A stretch of 64,000 bases of DNA from Cronobacter universalis NCTC 9529 (GTDB lineage: Bacteria; Pseudomonadota; Gammaproteobacteria; Enterobacterales; Enterobacteriaceae), in the NCBI RefSeq assembly GCF_001277175.1, contig NZ_CP012257.1, positions 3,100,001-3,164,000 on the forward strand, written 5' to 3'. The stretch's first letter is position 1. Every line of letters begins with the position of its first letter. The position numbers and the translations under genes were made by a program. A model generated the notes under the pieces. That model did no database searches and was not told the DNA's origin. It was given only the letters and a program-made list of their open reading frames with translations. Below are positions 19,249 to 28,221 of the stretch, piece after piece.

Positions 19249-20109
19249 TTACAGCGCATTGCCAAAGGTGTTGCACTGCGCCGGATCGCCGCTGTCAAAA
19301 CCGCGTTTAAACCAGCTGTAGCGCTGATCGGACGTGCCGTGGGTAAAGCTGTCGGGCACCACGCGTCCCTGGCTCTGCTGCTGAAGACGGTCGTCGCCGA
19401 TCGCCTGGGCGGCGTTCAGCGCCTCCTGCAAATCGCCGGTTTCCAGCACGCCCTCTTTCTGCATCGCATTGCCCCAGACGCCCGCAAAACAGTCCGCCTG
19501 TAACTCAAGGCGCACCGAGAGGCGGTTCACTTCGGTCTGTGAGGCGTTTTGCTGGAGCTGGCGGACTTTCGGTTCAATGCCGAGCAGCTTCTGCACATGG
19601 TGGCCGACTTCGTGCGCGATGACGTAGCCCTGCGCGAAATCGCCGCCCGCGCCGAGCTTCTCTTTCATTTCGTCATAGAAGGAGAGATCGATATACACGG
19701 TGCTGTCCGCCGGGCAGTAGAACGGGCCCATCACCGACTGGCCGGTGCCGCAGCCGGTACGGGTCGCGCCACGATACATCACCAGTTTCGGCTCCTGATA
19801 GGTGCGGCCCATCTTCTGAAACTGCTGGCCCCAGGTCTCTTCCGTCGTGCCGAGAATAACCGAGGTGAACTTCGCCGCTTCGTCGTCGTTCGGGCTGATA
19901 GAGCGCGACGCCTGCTGGCTGACCGGCGCGCCGCCCGTCAGCAGCCCGCTGAGATCGACGCCGTAATAGCTGGCGACCACCACAACCACCAGCAGTACCA
20001 GCCCGCCCTTCCCGGCAGGCAGGCGGAAGCCACGCCCGCCCATCATCGGCGAACTGCTGTTTCGTCTGTCTTCCACATTGTCGCTTTCGCGACGTCCTTG
20101 CCAACGCAT
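19249..20109 (-). CDS. ypfJ: YpfJ, putative neutral zinc metallopeptidase
   Basis: The 286-residue protein is close to E. coli YpfJ (287). It has a positively charged cytoplasmic N-terminus, one membrane helix ([17 protein letters not shown], about 35-51) and a periplasmic catalytic domain. The zinc motif is HEVGHH at residues 166-171, with the third ligand probably in [13 protein letters not shown]. Cysteines at GCGTGQ and FYCPADS may pair. It belongs to the neutral zinc metallopeptidase family PF04228; substrates are unknown. It starts the ypfJ-tmcA-ypfH transcript, with GAGGTCAG upstream of the ATG. Confidence 0.94.
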   Translation of the reverse strand: MRWQGRRESDNVEDRRNSSSPMMGGRGFRLPAGKGGLVLLVVVVVASYYGVDLSGLLTGGAPVSQQASRSISPNDDEAAKFTSVILGTTEETWGQQFQKMGRTYQEPKLVMYRGATRTGCGTGQSVMGPFYCPADSTVYIDLSFYDEMKEKLGAGGDFAQGYVIAHEVGHHVQKLLGIEPKVRQLQQNASQTEVNRLSVRLELQADCFAGVWGNAMQKEGVLETGDLQEALNAAQAIGDDRLQQQSQGRVVPDSFTHGTSDQRYSWFKRGFDSGDPAQCNTFGNAL

Positions 20110-20239
20110 ACTCTGACCTCTTCACTCTCAATTATTATGATAATGATCGTAGGTGGTTCAGGCGCGCTTTACCATAAGAAAACGGGGGAAGGCGCAGGGC
20201 ATGGGGCCATACCCTGCGAAAAAGCGAAGGGAGAAGCGG

Positions 20240-20953
20240 TTAGTCGAGATTGACGCCAAGGCGGCGCGCGACTTCTTCGTAAGCTTCGATAAGGCCGCCC
20301 AGGCTCTGGCGGAAGCGGTCTTTATCCATTTTGTCCATAGTTTGTTTATCCCACAGACGCGCGCCGTCCGGCGAGAACTCATCGCCCAGCGTCACTTCGC
20401 CGTTGAACAGACCAAACTCCAGTTTGAAGTCAACGAGGATCAGGCCTGCGTCGTCAAAGAGCTTTTTCAGCACGTCGTTGGCTTTGTAGGTCAGTTCTTT
20501 CATGCGCGCGAGATTTTCCTGGCTCACCCAGCCGAACGTTTCACAGTAGGATTCGTTAACCATCGGATCGTGCATCGCATCGTTTTTCAGGAACAGATCG
20601 AACAGCGGCGGGTTGAGTTCGATGCCCTCTTCAATGCCGAGACGCTTCACCAGCGAGCCCGCCGCGCGGTTGCGAATAACGCACTCCACCGGCACCATAT
20701 CGAGCTTTTTCACCAGCGCTTCGGTATCGGAAAGCAGCCGTTCCATTTGCGTCGGGATGCCCGCTTCGGCCAGTTTGCTCATGATGAAATAGTTAAACTT
20801 GTTGTTCACCATTCCCTTACGGTCAAACTGCTCAATGCGGGCGCCGTCGCCTGCTGACGTATCATTGCGGAACTCGAGCACCAACAGATCCGGGTTTTCC
20901 GTGCTGTATACGGTTTTCGCTTTGCCACGATACAACTCAGCTTGCTTTTGCAT
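20240..20953 (-). CDS. purC: SAICAR synthetase PurC
   Basis: PurC joins aspartate to CAIR with ATP in purine synthesis. The start at 20953 ([20 protein letters not shown]) gives 237 residues, identical in length to E. coli; the frame remains open 26 codons upstream across the promoter. Recognisable motifs are YRGKAKTVY near the N-terminus, [17 protein letters not shown] in the middle and DFKLEFG near residue 174. A PurR operator lies 73 bases upstream. bamC and dapA lie upstream on the same strand, separated by a terminator. Confidence 0.98.
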   Translation of the reverse strand: MQKQAELYRGKAKTVYSTENPDLLVLEFRNDTSAGDGARIEQFDRKGMVNNKFNYFIMSKLAEAGIPTQMERLLSDTEALVKKLDMVPVECVIRNRAAGSLVKRLGIEEGIELNPPLFDLFLKNDAMHDPMVNESYCETFGWVSQENLARMKELTYKANDVLKKLFDDAGLILVDFKLEFGLFNGEVTLGDEFSPDGARLWDKQTMDKMDKDRFRQSLGGLIEAYEEVARRLGVNLD

Positions 20954-21025
20954 CTTTATTACTCCAGGTATGGTGACCGCTCGCGCGGCCTGAGGATTTA
21001 TCACAAAATTTGCCGGTTTCCGGCG

Positions 21026-21041
21026 ACGCACACGTTTGCGT
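21026..21041 (-). promoter_or_regulatory. PurR operator of purC
   Basis: Read on the minus strand the site is ACGCAAACGTGTGCGT, a 16-base near-palindrome that fits the PurR consensus ACGCAAACGTTTNCNT and is identical to the E. coli purC operator as I recall it. It sits between the bamC terminator and the purC ATG, where it would block the purC promoter when guanine or hypoxanthine is plentiful. Confidence 0.9.
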
Positions 21042-21050
21042 CCACCACAG

Positions 21051-21077
21051 AAAAAAGGGCCGGAGTGATCCGGCCCT
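21051..21077 (-). terminator. Terminator after bamC
   Basis: On the minus strand the arms GGGCCGGA and TCCGGCCC with a four-base TCAC loop are followed by six T residues. It lies a few bases after the bamC stop and ends the dapA-bamC transcript ahead of the purC promoter. Confidence 0.93.
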
Positions 21078-21082
21078 GCGTA

Positions 21083-22117
21083 TTACTTGCTGAATGCAGC
21101 CTGGAAGGCGGCGACCAGCGCGTCGTTTTGCGACTGGGTCAGCGTATGGCCTTTCGGGTCGATGAACTGCAGGCTGGTGCGGTTATCGAGATCGCCGACC
21201 TGAAGTTTGTAATCGCCGTTAGAGAGGCCCGGATCGCGCGCGCCCAGCGCCTGCCAGTCGCTGTCGGACAGCGCTTTGTAGGTCACGGCGACGCTGCCCG
21301 TGGAACGGGTGGAGTCGGTCACTTTCATGCCCACTTTCGCGAGCGTATCCGGCAGGCGGTTCCACACGGCGTTAAACGGCGCGCGCACCACCAGCACCGG
21401 CAGGCCGACATCGTCGGAACCGCTGGTCACGTCGATTTGCGACGCGGTGCGGTTATCGGCGGCGTTCTGGCGCGCGGTATCGTTTTTATCAAGCCCGGAC
21501 GCGATAGCGTTCAGCATTTCAGCGCTGTAACGCTGCAATGAGGCGGTATCCGCCACCGGTTTGCCATCCTGCTCAAGATTGACGAGCTTCACCACCAGCG
21601 CCTGCTGATAGCCCTGCGGCTTCACGCTGACCTGGTAACGGCCGCGATACTGCTGGTCTTCATCGGCGCGGTTCCACTGAACCCAGTCAGTGTTGAGCGT
21701 CTGGGAGGCGTCGTCGCGTTTCTCAATGGTGTAATTGAGCGATTGCACCACGCTGACCACCTGCGGCCAGAGTGAGCCATTGCGGCCGCTTTCCAGCAGC
21801 AGCGTCGCGGTGTCGCCAGTGAACTGGGTACGCGCGCCGCTGACCAGCGCCAGCGGCTGTGTTGGCGGGCGGATATCAAGCTGTTTGCCAACCGGGCCGT
21901 TGCTACGGGTGGCCGGGATGTTATAGTCGCCGTTCTGCACCGGCAGGATCATACCGGCAGGCGCGTGCAGTTCTGCCAGCGGAGCCGCGTCCAGATAGGA
22001 CTCGTCGCCGCTCACCTGGCGCTTGTAGCGCGAATCGGAACTACAGGCGGCGAGCAGCATCACCAGCGATACGGTTGCTACTTTCGCCACACGCGACTTC
22101 TGTACTGAGTAAGCCAT
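21083..22117 (-). CDS. bamC: Outer-membrane assembly lipoprotein BamC
   Basis: BamC is a lipoprotein partner of BamD in the BAM complex that folds outer-membrane barrels. The ATG at 22117 ([14 protein letters not shown]) gives 344 residues as in E. coli; an in-frame TTG just before it is less likely. The lipobox is LLAACSS, with the acylated cysteine near residue 25. The long unstructured N-terminal stretch [20 protein letters not shown] that binds BamD is conserved, followed by two helix-grip domains. It lies 16 bases after dapA and is co-transcribed with it. Confidence 0.97.
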   Translation of the reverse strand: MAYSVQKSRVAKVATVSLVMLLAACSSDSRYKRQVSGDESYLDAAPLAELHAPAGMILPVQNGDYNIPATRSNGPVGKQLDIRPPTQPLALVSGARTQFTGDTATLLLESGRNGSLWPQVVSVVQSLNYTIEKRDDASQTLNTDWVQWNRADEDQQYRGRYQVSVKPQGYQQALVVKLVNLEQDGKPVADTASLQRYSAEMLNAIASGLDKNDTARQNAADNRTASQIDVTSGSDDVGLPVLVVRAPFNAVWNRLPDTLAKVGMKVTDSTRSTGSVAVTYKALSDSDWQALGARDPGLSNGDYKLQVGDLDNRTSLQFIDPKGHTLTQSQNDALVAAFQAAFSK

Positions 22118-22133
22118 CAAATCTCCCTAAACT

Positions 22134-23012
22134 TTACAGCAGGCCGGCATGCTTAAGCGCGGAGCCAACAATGTCGCGACCGGCATCGGTAATCGGCGTC
22201 ATCGGCAGGCGCAGCGTATCGGTCGCCACAAGTCCCAACTCCTTACAGGCCCATTTCACCGGGACAGGATTGGGTTCGACAAATAATTTATGGTGCAAAG
22301 GCATCAGGCGACGATTGATGATGCGCGCATCGTCAAACTTCCCTTCCGCCGCGAGCCGGCACATATCGGCCATATCGCGCGCCGCGACGTTAGTGGTAAC
22401 GGAAATCACCCCGTGGCCGCCAAGCTGCATGAAGTCCATCGCCGTAGCGTCATCGCCGCTTAACAGCGCGAAATCATCACTGACCAGCTCTTTGATCAGG
22501 TGAACGCGGCTTAAGTTCCCGGTCGCTTCTTTGATACCGACAATATTTTTAATTTTCGACAGACGCCCCACGGTCTCCGGCAGCATATCGCAACCGGTAC
22601 GGGACGGGACATTATAGAGGATCTGCGGCAGGTCGGTATGCTCCGCGATAGCTTTAAAATGCTGGAACAAGCCTTCCTGGGTCGGACGGTTGTAATACGG
22701 CGTAACGGTCAGGCAGCCTGCGATGCCGCTGTCGTTGAAACGCTGGGTCAGGCTGATGGCCTCGGAAGTGGCGTTCGCGCCCGTGCCTGCGATAACCGGG
22801 ATGCGGCCGTCGGCAAGCTCCAGCGTCATCATCACCACCTCAGCATGCTCGTCATGGCTGAGCGTAGCGGATTCCCCGGTCGTCCCCACCGATACAATCG
22901 CCGACGTTCCGTTAGCGACATGGTAATCAATCAGTTTTTTCAGGCTCGCCCGGCAGACATTACCTTTTTCATCCATCGGCGTAATAAGCGCGACAATACT
23001 TCCCGTGAACAT
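22134..23012 (-). CDS. dapA: 4-hydroxy-tetrahydrodipicolinate synthase DapA
   Basis: DapA condenses pyruvate with aspartate semialdehyde, the first committed step to diaminopimelate and lysine. The start at 23012 ([17 protein letters not shown]) gives 292 residues, the E. coli length. Catalytic residues are visible at their E. coli positions: K161 (Schiff base) in [11 protein letters not shown]133 and R138 in [10 protein letters not shown], and T44-T45 in VGTTGES. The operon dapA-bamC and the divergent gcvR match E. coli. Confidence 0.98.
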   Translation of the reverse strand: MFTGSIVALITPMDEKGNVCRASLKKLIDYHVANGTSAIVSVGTTGESATLSHDEHAEVVMMTLELADGRIPVIAGTGANATSEAISLTQRFNDSGIAGCLTVTPYYNRPTQEGLFQHFKAIAEHTDLPQILYNVPSRTGCDMLPETVGRLSKIKNIVGIKEATGNLSRVHLIKELVSDDFALLSGDDATAMDFMQLGGHGVISVTTNVAARDMADMCRLAAEGKFDDARIINRRLMPLHHKLFVEPNPVPVKWACKELGLVATDTLRLPMTPITDAGRDIVGSALKHAGLL

Positions 23013-23159
23013 TGGCCATCCTCTGTGCAAACTGGAGCCTCAATGGTACGTTTGGTGCCGTAATAAAAGCAAGCGGCCAGGGGGCGCTATGCGGTTGTAT
23101 GGCGGATTTTTTTATGGTTTCCTAAGGATTAATTCATCGTTTCAACAGGAAGCACAGGT

Positions 23160-23729
23160 TTGACATCCTCATCCCCCCATTATCTGGTGATTACCGCGCT
23201 GGGAGCCGACCGCTCGGGTATCGTTAACACTATCACCCGCCATGTCAGCAGTTGCGGCTGCAATATCGAAGATAGCCGTCTGGCGATGCTGGGAGAGGAG
23301 TTCACGTTCATCATGCTGCTGTCCGGCAGCTGGAACGCCATTACGCTGATTGAATCGACGCTGCCGCTCAAGGGCGCCGAGCTGGATCTGCTGATTGTGA
23401 TGAAACGCACCACCGCCCGTCCGCGCCAGGCGATGCCGGCGTCCGTCTGGGTGCAGGTAGAGGTGGAAGACTCGCCGCATCTGATTGAGCGCTTCACCGA
23501 ACTGTTCCACTCTCACGACATGAATATCGCTGAACTTATCTCGCGCACGCAGCCTGCGCAGGAAAATAAGTCCGCACAGCTCTATATTCAGATAACGGCG
23601 CACAGTCCGGCTTCACAGGATGCGACGATTATCGAACGGCCTTTCCGTCAGCTCTGTACAGAGCTGGGCGCGCAAGGCACTATTAGCGTGGTTAATTATC
23701 CACAGCAAGATGAACAGGATGGAGTGTAG
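23160..23729 (+). CDS. gcvR: Glycine cleavage system regulator GcvR
   Basis: GcvR is a cytoplasmic ACT-domain protein that binds GcvA and represses the gcv operon when glycine is scarce. The 189-residue frame begins at a TTG (23160), with AACAGGAAG upstream; the alignment MTSSSPHYLVITALGADRSG matches E. coli GcvR from its first residue, so I keep this start. Two ACT domains are seen, at about 7-85 and 92-175. It shares its stop region with bcp (about three bases apart), so the two are coupled. Confidence 0.95.
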   Translation: MTSSSPHYLVITALGADRSGIVNTITRHVSSCGCNIEDSRLAMLGEEFTFIMLLSGSWNAITLIESTLPLKGAELDLLIVMKRTTARPRQAMPASVWVQVEVEDSPHLIERFTELFHSHDMNIAELISRTQPAQENKSAQLYIQITAHSPASQDATIIERPFRQLCTELGAQGTISVVNYPQQDEQDGV

Positions 23730-23731
23730 TG

Positions 23732-24202
23732 ATGAATCCACTGAAAGCCGGTGATATCGCACCGAAATTTAGCTTGCCCGATCAGGACGGTGAACAAGTA
23801 AATTTGACCGACTTCCAGGGACAGCGTGTTCTGGTTTATTTCTATCCCAAAGCCATGACGCCGGGCTGCACCGTCCAGGCATGCGGGCTGCGCGATAATA
23901 TGGATGACCTGAAAAAAGCGGGTGTGGAAGTGCTGGGCATCAGCACCGATAAACCTGAAAAGCTCTCGCGTTTCGCTGAAAAAGAGCTGCTTAATTTCAC
24001 GCTGCTCTCGGATGAAGATCATCAGGTGAGCGACCAGTTTGGCGTCTGGGGCGAAAAATCCTTTATGGGGAAAACCTACGACGGCATTCACCGCATCAGC
24101 TTTCTGATCGATGCCGACGGAAAAATCGAGCATGTGTTCAACGATTTCAAAACCAGCAATCACCACGATGTGGTCATGGCCTGGCTGAAAGAGCACGCCT
24201 GA
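23732..24202 (+). CDS. bcp: Thioredoxin-dependent peroxiredoxin Bcp
   Basis: Bcp (PrxQ class) reduces hydrogen peroxide and lipid hydroperoxides using thioredoxin. The ATG at 23732 gives 156 residues as in E. coli; a GTG immediately before it is also in frame but less likely. The peroxidatic cysteine C46 is in the motif TPGCTVQA and the resolving cysteine is C51. The core FSLPDQDG, VYFYPKAMTPG and ISTDKPEKLSRF segments are nearly identical to E. coli. It follows gcvR with a three-base gap. Confidence 0.97.
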   Translation: MNPLKAGDIAPKFSLPDQDGEQVNLTDFQGQRVLVYFYPKAMTPGCTVQACGLRDNMDDLKKAGVEVLGISTDKPEKLSRFAEKELLNFTLLSDEDHQVSDQFGVWGEKSFMGKTYDGIHRISFLIDADGKIEHVFNDFKTSNHHDVVMAWLKEHA

Positions 24203-24211
24203 ATAAACGTT

Positions 24212-24237
24212 GCCGGGAGGCGCCGCGCCTGCCCGGC
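24212..24237. repeat. REP-like palindrome between bcp and perM
   Basis: GCCGGGAGGCGC and GCGCCTGCCCGGC arms form an imperfect palindrome in the 45-base gap between two convergent genes. Composition and position fit enterobacterial REP elements. A related palindrome occurs at 28192-28213. Confidence 0.6.
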
Positions 24238-24247
24238 CATTATGTCG

Positions 24248-25312
24248 TTATTCCTGCGTCGTCGGCGTGGTTTCCGGCCAGGCGTGAACCACCGCTTTAA
24301 TCAGCGTCGCCAGCGGAATGGCGAAGAAAATACCCCAGAAGCCCCACAGCCCGCCGAAAATCACCACCGAGAGAATAATCACCAGCGGATGCAGATTCAC
24401 GGCTTCGGAGAACAGCACCGGCACCAGCACGTTGCCGTCGAGCCCCTGAATGATCAGATAGACCGCAAAGCAGCTCCAGAATTCCGTGCCCATGCCGAAC
24501 TGAAACAGCGCCACGCACACGACCGGGATCGTCACCATAAACGCGCCGATATACGGGATAAGCACGGAAATGCCCACCAGCACCGCCAGTAACAGCGAAT
24601 AATTCAGCCCGAAAATCAGAAAGCCTATCCAGGTGGCGACGCCGACCACAATCATCTCCAGCACTTTGCCGCGGATGTAATTGGTGATCTGCTGGTTCAT
24701 CTCCACCCACACCTGGCCTGCCAGGCCGCGGTTGCGCGGCAGCACGCGCCGCACCGTGTTGAGCAGCTGTTCTTTATCTTTCACCAGGAAGAACACCATC
24801 AGCGGCACCAGGATCAGGTAGATGGCGAGCGTCAGTAGCCCTACCAGCGAAGCGAGCGAATATTTCACGACGGAATCGCCAAGCGTGATGATGCGGGTGC
24901 GCATGTTTTCGGCGATCGCGTCGATAATGCCCGCGTCCATCAGCGCCGGAAAGCGCTTCGGCAGCGTCGCCGCGAAGCCAGAGAGCTTATTGAGCATGCC
25001 GGGAATATCGCGGATCAGGTTAATTCCCTGCTGCCAGGCCACCGGCACCACCACGAAGGCCATCACCAGCACAATGCCGATAAAGAGCACCAGCACCAGC
25101 GTCGCGGCAAGGCCGCGCGAACAGCCGATGCGCTGCAGCCGCGACGTCGGCCATTCCAGCAGATAAGCGAGGACGATAGCGACCAGCAACGGCGCCAGCA
25201 AACCATGCAGGAAGAAGAGGATACAAAAACCGGCGACCAGAATCGCCAGCAGCGCTATCGCTTCCGGGTCGCTGAAGCGACGACGATACCACTGCATTAA
25301 CATTTCAAGCAT
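24248..25312 (-). CDS. perM: AI-2E-family inner-membrane transporter PerM
   Basis: The 354-residue protein aligns with E. coli PerM (YfgO) from its first residues MLEMLMQWYRRRFSDPEAI. It is a polytopic inner-membrane protein of the AI-2 exporter family, with paired N-terminal helices (about 19-60), a central amphipathic segment, and four to five C-terminal helices (about 210-340) containing the conserved LIPYIGAF region near residue 250. The transported substrate is not established. It is divergent from bepA, as in E. coli. Confidence 0.95.
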   Translation of the reverse strand: MLEMLMQWYRRRFSDPEAIALLAILVAGFCILFFLHGLLAPLLVAIVLAYLLEWPTSRLQRIGCSRGLAATLVLVLFIGIVLVMAFVVVPVAWQQGINLIRDIPGMLNKLSGFAATLPKRFPALMDAGIIDAIAENMRTRIITLGDSVVKYSLASLVGLLTLAIYLILVPLMVFFLVKDKEQLLNTVRRVLPRNRGLAGQVWVEMNQQITNYIRGKVLEMIVVGVATWIGFLIFGLNYSLLLAVLVGISVLIPYIGAFMVTIPVVCVALFQFGMGTEFWSCFAVYLIIQGLDGNVLVPVLFSEAVNLHPLVIILSVVIFGGLWGFWGIFFAIPLATLIKAVVHAWPETTPTTQE

Positions 25313-25453
25313 AAAAGACCTTCCCTGACGGGTGACGCCACAGGCGCGAGGGCGAATTGTATCGAAATGTCACAAAAAAGACCGTGATTTTTGTGCCCCC
25401 AGGCAGACAACCCGCCGTCGGATGAATATGATTTCCCGACGCATTTGTAAAAC

Positions 25454-25481
25454 GGACTTCCCAGCCGGGCGCGCGTACTGA
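25454..25481 (+). promoter_or_regulatory. Candidate sigma-E promoter of bepA
   Basis: GGACTT followed after 16 bases by TACTGA resembles the sigma-E promoter (GGAACTT ... TCTGA). It lies about 55 bases before the bepA start. E. coli bepA belongs to the sigma-E regulon, so a promoter of this type is expected. The -35 lacks one A of the consensus, so the call is tentative. Confidence 0.4.
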
Positions 25482-25535
25482 ACAAAGCGATGCCGGGCGG
25501 GTCAAAAGAGACTCTATACAGACGGGAAAGAGGCT

Positions 25536-27002
25536 ATGTTCAGGCAGTTGAAAACGACACTGGTTGCAACGCTTATCGGCAGTATGCTGGCAGGCCCGCT
25601 TGCGCCCGCCTTTGCAGCGGACCCGGCCGACGGTTTGCCGGATATGGGCACCTCGGCGGGCAGCACGCTCTCTATCGGTCAGGAGCTTCAGATGGGCGAT
25701 TACTACGTCCGTCAGCTGCGCGGCAGCGCGCCCCTGATCAACGACCCGCTGCTGGTGCAGTATATCAACGGGCTGGGTATGCGTCTGGTCTCGCACGCCG
25801 ATTCGGTAAAAACCCCTTTCCACTTCTATCTCATTAATAACGACGAAATTAACGCCTTCGCCTTTTTCGGCGGCAACGTGGTGCTGCACTCGGCGCTGTT
25901 CCGCTATGCCGATAACGAAAGCCAGCTCGCCTCGGTGATGGCGCACGAAATCTCTCACGTCACCCAGCGCCATCTGGCGCGCGCGATGGAAGATCAAAAG
26001 CGCAGCGCCCCGCTCACCTGGGTCGGCGCGCTCGGCTCCATACTGCTCGCGATGGCGAGCCCGCAGGCGGGTATGGCGGCGCTGACCGGCACGCTCGCCG
26101 GTACGCAGCAGGGTGTTATCACGTTTACCCAGCAGAACGAGCAGGAAGCGGACCGCATCGGCATTCAGGTGCTGCAACGCTCCGGTTTCGATCCGCAGGC
26201 GATGCCCACCTTCCTTGAGAAACTCCTCGACCAGGCGCGCTACTCCACGCGCCCGCCGGAAATTCTGCTGACTCACCCGCTGCCGGAAAGCCGTCTGGCG
26301 GACGCCCGCAACCGCGCGAACCAGATGCGCCCGGTGGTATCGCAATCTTCCGAGGCGTTTTACATGGCGAAAGTGCGCGCGCTTGGCATGTATAACTCCG
26401 GGCGCAACCAGCTCACCAGCGATATTCTGGATGCGCTCGCCAAAGGCAACCTGCGCGAACAGCACGCCGCGCAGTATGGCCGCGCCCTGGAGGCGATGCA
26501 GGATAAACGCTTCGCCGAGGCGCGCCAGCAGCTGGAGCCGCTGTTGCGCGCGCAGCCAGGCAACGCCTGGTATCTCGACCTCGCCACCGATATTTCGCTT
26601 GGCGAGCACAAAGCGCAGGAGGCGATTGACCGCCTGAAAAGCGCGCCGGATCTGAAAACCAACCCGGTGTTGCAGTTGAACCTCGCTAACGCGTATCTGG
26701 AGGGCAGCCAGCCGGCGCAGGCGGTGACTATTCTTAACCGCTACACCTTTACCTGGCCTGACGACACCAATGGCTGGGATCTGCTGGCCCAGGCGCAGGC
26801 GGCGCTGGGCAATCGCGATCAGGAGCTGGCCGCGCGCGCCGAAGTGATGGCGCTTTTGGGTAAACTCGATCAGGCGATTTCGCTGCTCAGCAGCGCCAGT
26901 TCGCAGGTGAAGCTCGGCAGTCTGCAACAGGCGCGTTACGACGCCCGTATCGACCAGATCCGCCAGCTGCAACAGCGCTTCCGCCCTTACGAAAAAATGT
27001 AA
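25536..27002 (+). CDS. bepA: Periplasmic metalloprotease and chaperone BepA
   Basis: BepA assists LptD folding and degrades stalled outer-membrane proteins. The 488-residue protein (E. coli 487) has a signal peptide ending APAFA near residue 27, an M48 peptidase domain with H137-E138-H141 in [12 protein letters not shown] and the third ligand in QEADRIG near residue 204, and a C-terminal TPR domain from about residue 310. GAGG precedes the ATG. It is followed by yfgD 11 bases downstream, as in E. coli. Confidence 0.97.
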   Translation: MFRQLKTTLVATLIGSMLAGPLAPAFAADPADGLPDMGTSAGSTLSIGQELQMGDYYVRQLRGSAPLINDPLLVQYINGLGMRLVSHADSVKTPFHFYLINNDEINAFAFFGGNVVLHSALFRYADNESQLASVMAHEISHVTQRHLARAMEDQKRSAPLTWVGALGSILLAMASPQAGMAALTGTLAGTQQGVITFTQQNEQEADRIGIQVLQRSGFDPQAMPTFLEKLLDQARYSTRPPEILLTHPLPESRLADARNRANQMRPVVSQSSEAFYMAKVRALGMYNSGRNQLTSDILDALAKGNLREQHAAQYGRALEAMQDKRFAEARQQLEPLLRAQPGNAWYLDLATDISLGEHKAQEAIDRLKSAPDLKTNPVLQLNLANAYLEGSQPAQAVTILNRYTFTWPDDTNGWDLLAQAQAALGNRDQELAARAEVMALLGKLDQAISLLSSASSQVKLGSLQQARYDARIDQIRQLQQRFRPYEKM

Positions 27003-27013
27003 CAGGAGAGACC

Positions 27014-27370
27014 ATGTCCCGGGACGTGACGATTTACCATAACCCGCGCTGCTCGAAGAGCCGCGAAACCCTGAGCCTGCTGACAGAACGCGGCATTGAA
27101 CCCGATGTCGTACTGTATCTGGAGACGCCGCCGGATGCGGCGACAATAAAAACGCTGCTGAAGCAGCTCGGGTTCAGCCAGGCGCGCGAGCTGATGCGCA
27201 CCAAAGAAGATCTCTATAAAACGCTGAATCTGGCTGACCCGTCGCTCAGTGAAGAGGCATTGATTCAGGCGATGGTGGATAACCCGAAACTGATCGAGCG
27301 TCCGATTGTGGTGAGCCACGGCAAAGCCCGGCTGGGGCGCCCGCCGGAACAGGTGCTGGATATCCTCTAA
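27014..27370 (+). CDS. yfgD: ArsC-family reductase YfgD
   Basis: The 118-residue protein is a close match to E. coli YfgD (119) and belongs to the glutaredoxin-coupled arsenate reductase family. The catalytic cysteine is in YHNPRCSKSRETL (residue 13), and the arginine-containing ERPIVV segment near residue 95 is the other part of the ArsC active site. Whether it reduces arsenate in the cell is not known; it sits beside bepA, not in an ars operon. A strong terminator follows. Confidence 0.94.
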   Translation: MSRDVTIYHNPRCSKSRETLSLLTERGIEPDVVLYLETPPDAATIKTLLKQLGFSQARELMRTKEDLYKTLNLADPSLSEEALIQAMVDNPKLIERPIVVSHGKARLGRPPEQVLDIL

Positions 27371-27373
27371 AAA

Positions 27374-27411
27374 AACGCCGCGGGAATGACTTCTCGCGGC
27401 GTTCTTGTTTT
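27374..27411 (+). terminator. Terminator of bepA-yfgD
   Basis: A nine-base-pair stem AACGCCGCG/CGCGGCGTT is followed by CTTGTTTTC. The A run on its left side lets it also serve hda, which arrives from the other strand. Confidence 0.88.
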
Positions 27412-27423
27412 CTGCGACGGCTT

Positions 27424-28125
27424 TTACAGCCCGAGCGTGTCTTTCACAAACGGGATCGTCAGCTTACGCTGCGCGCTGATTGAGGCGCGATCGAGCTGAT
27501 CGAGCGTCAGAAACAGCGTGCGCATTTCGCGATCGAGGCGTTTTAACAGAAAACGGCCCACATCCTCCGGCAGCTCGAACCCGCGCATCCGCGCGCGCAA
27601 CTGCAGCGCCTGGAGCTTATCGTCATCGGAAAGCGGCTGGAGCCGGTAGATTTGTCCCCAGTCGAGACGCGAGGCGAGATCGGGCAGCTTCAGGTTGAGC
27701 TGGCGGGGCGGCCGGTCGCCGGTGATAAGCAGCCGGGTATTGCCCGATTCGAGGATGCGATTGTAGAGATTGAAGATAGCCATTTCCCAGAGCTCGTCGC
27801 CTGCGATGCACTCGATATTATCGATGCAGACCAGCGAGAGTTGCTCCATGCCTTCCAGCACTTCAGGGACAAACCAGGTGCGTTTATCCAGCGGCACATA
27901 GCCGACCGCGTCTCCGCGTTGCGAAAGCTCGGCGCAGGCGGCATGCAGCAGATGGCTGCGCCCGCCCCCCTCCCGGGACCAGAAATAGATGTAGCCGCTG
28001 CGGTCGTGACGCAGCATCGTCTGGAGTGCGGCTAATAAAGAGGGGTTGTCGCCCGGCCAGAAGCTGGCAAACGTTTCGTCATCGGGCAGCCAGAGCGGCA
28101 AGGAGAGCTGTGCCGGTGTGTTCAG
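27424..28125 (-). CDS. hda: DnaA regulatory inactivator Hda (CTG start)
   Basis: Hda joins the DNA-loaded beta clamp and stimulates ATP hydrolysis by DnaA, preventing re-initiation of replication. The frame has no ATG, GTG or TTG start that keeps the clamp-binding motif; starting at CTG (28125) gives [19 protein letters not shown] and 233 residues, the E. coli length. QLSLPL is the clamp-binding motif. GAAGAGG lies at proper distance from this CTG. The E. coli gene is also known to use CTG. An AAA+ fold follows: Walker A-like [10 protein letters not shown], Walker B-like SLVCIDNIE and a sensor 2 region near the C-terminus. Confidence 0.95.
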   Translation of the reverse strand: MNTPAQLSLPLWLPDDETFASFWPGDNPSLLAALQTMLRHDRSGYIYFWSREGGGRSHLLHAACAELSQRGDAVGYVPLDKRTWFVPEVLEGMEQLSLVCIDNIECIAGDELWEMAIFNLYNRILESGNTRLLITGDRPPRQLNLKLPDLASRLDWGQIYRLQPLSDDDKLQALQLRARMRGFELPEDVGRFLLKRLDREMRTLFLTLDQLDRASISAQRKLTIPFVKDTLGL

Positions 28126-28191
28126 AAGGACCTCTTCAAGGACATACGAAAAAACGCATTGAGTCTATCACACAATCGCTTCGCTGTTGAA

Positions 28192-28213
28192 CCGGGCGGG
28201 CAGCGCCGCCCGG
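28192..28213 (-). repeat. REP-like hairpin after uraA start of hda-uraA gap
   Basis: CCGGGCGG and CCGCCCGG arms with a GCAGCG spacer form a hairpin eight bases beyond the uraA stop. On the minus strand it reads like the element at 24212-24237. There is no good T run, so it is more likely a REP-type element than a strong terminator. Confidence 0.5.
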
Positions 28214-28221
28214 CAGGAGGA

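Noticed and set aside
25305..27146. 613-codon open frame on the minus strand
   Set aside because: It is antisense to bepA and has shadow-frame composition with no recognisable domain.
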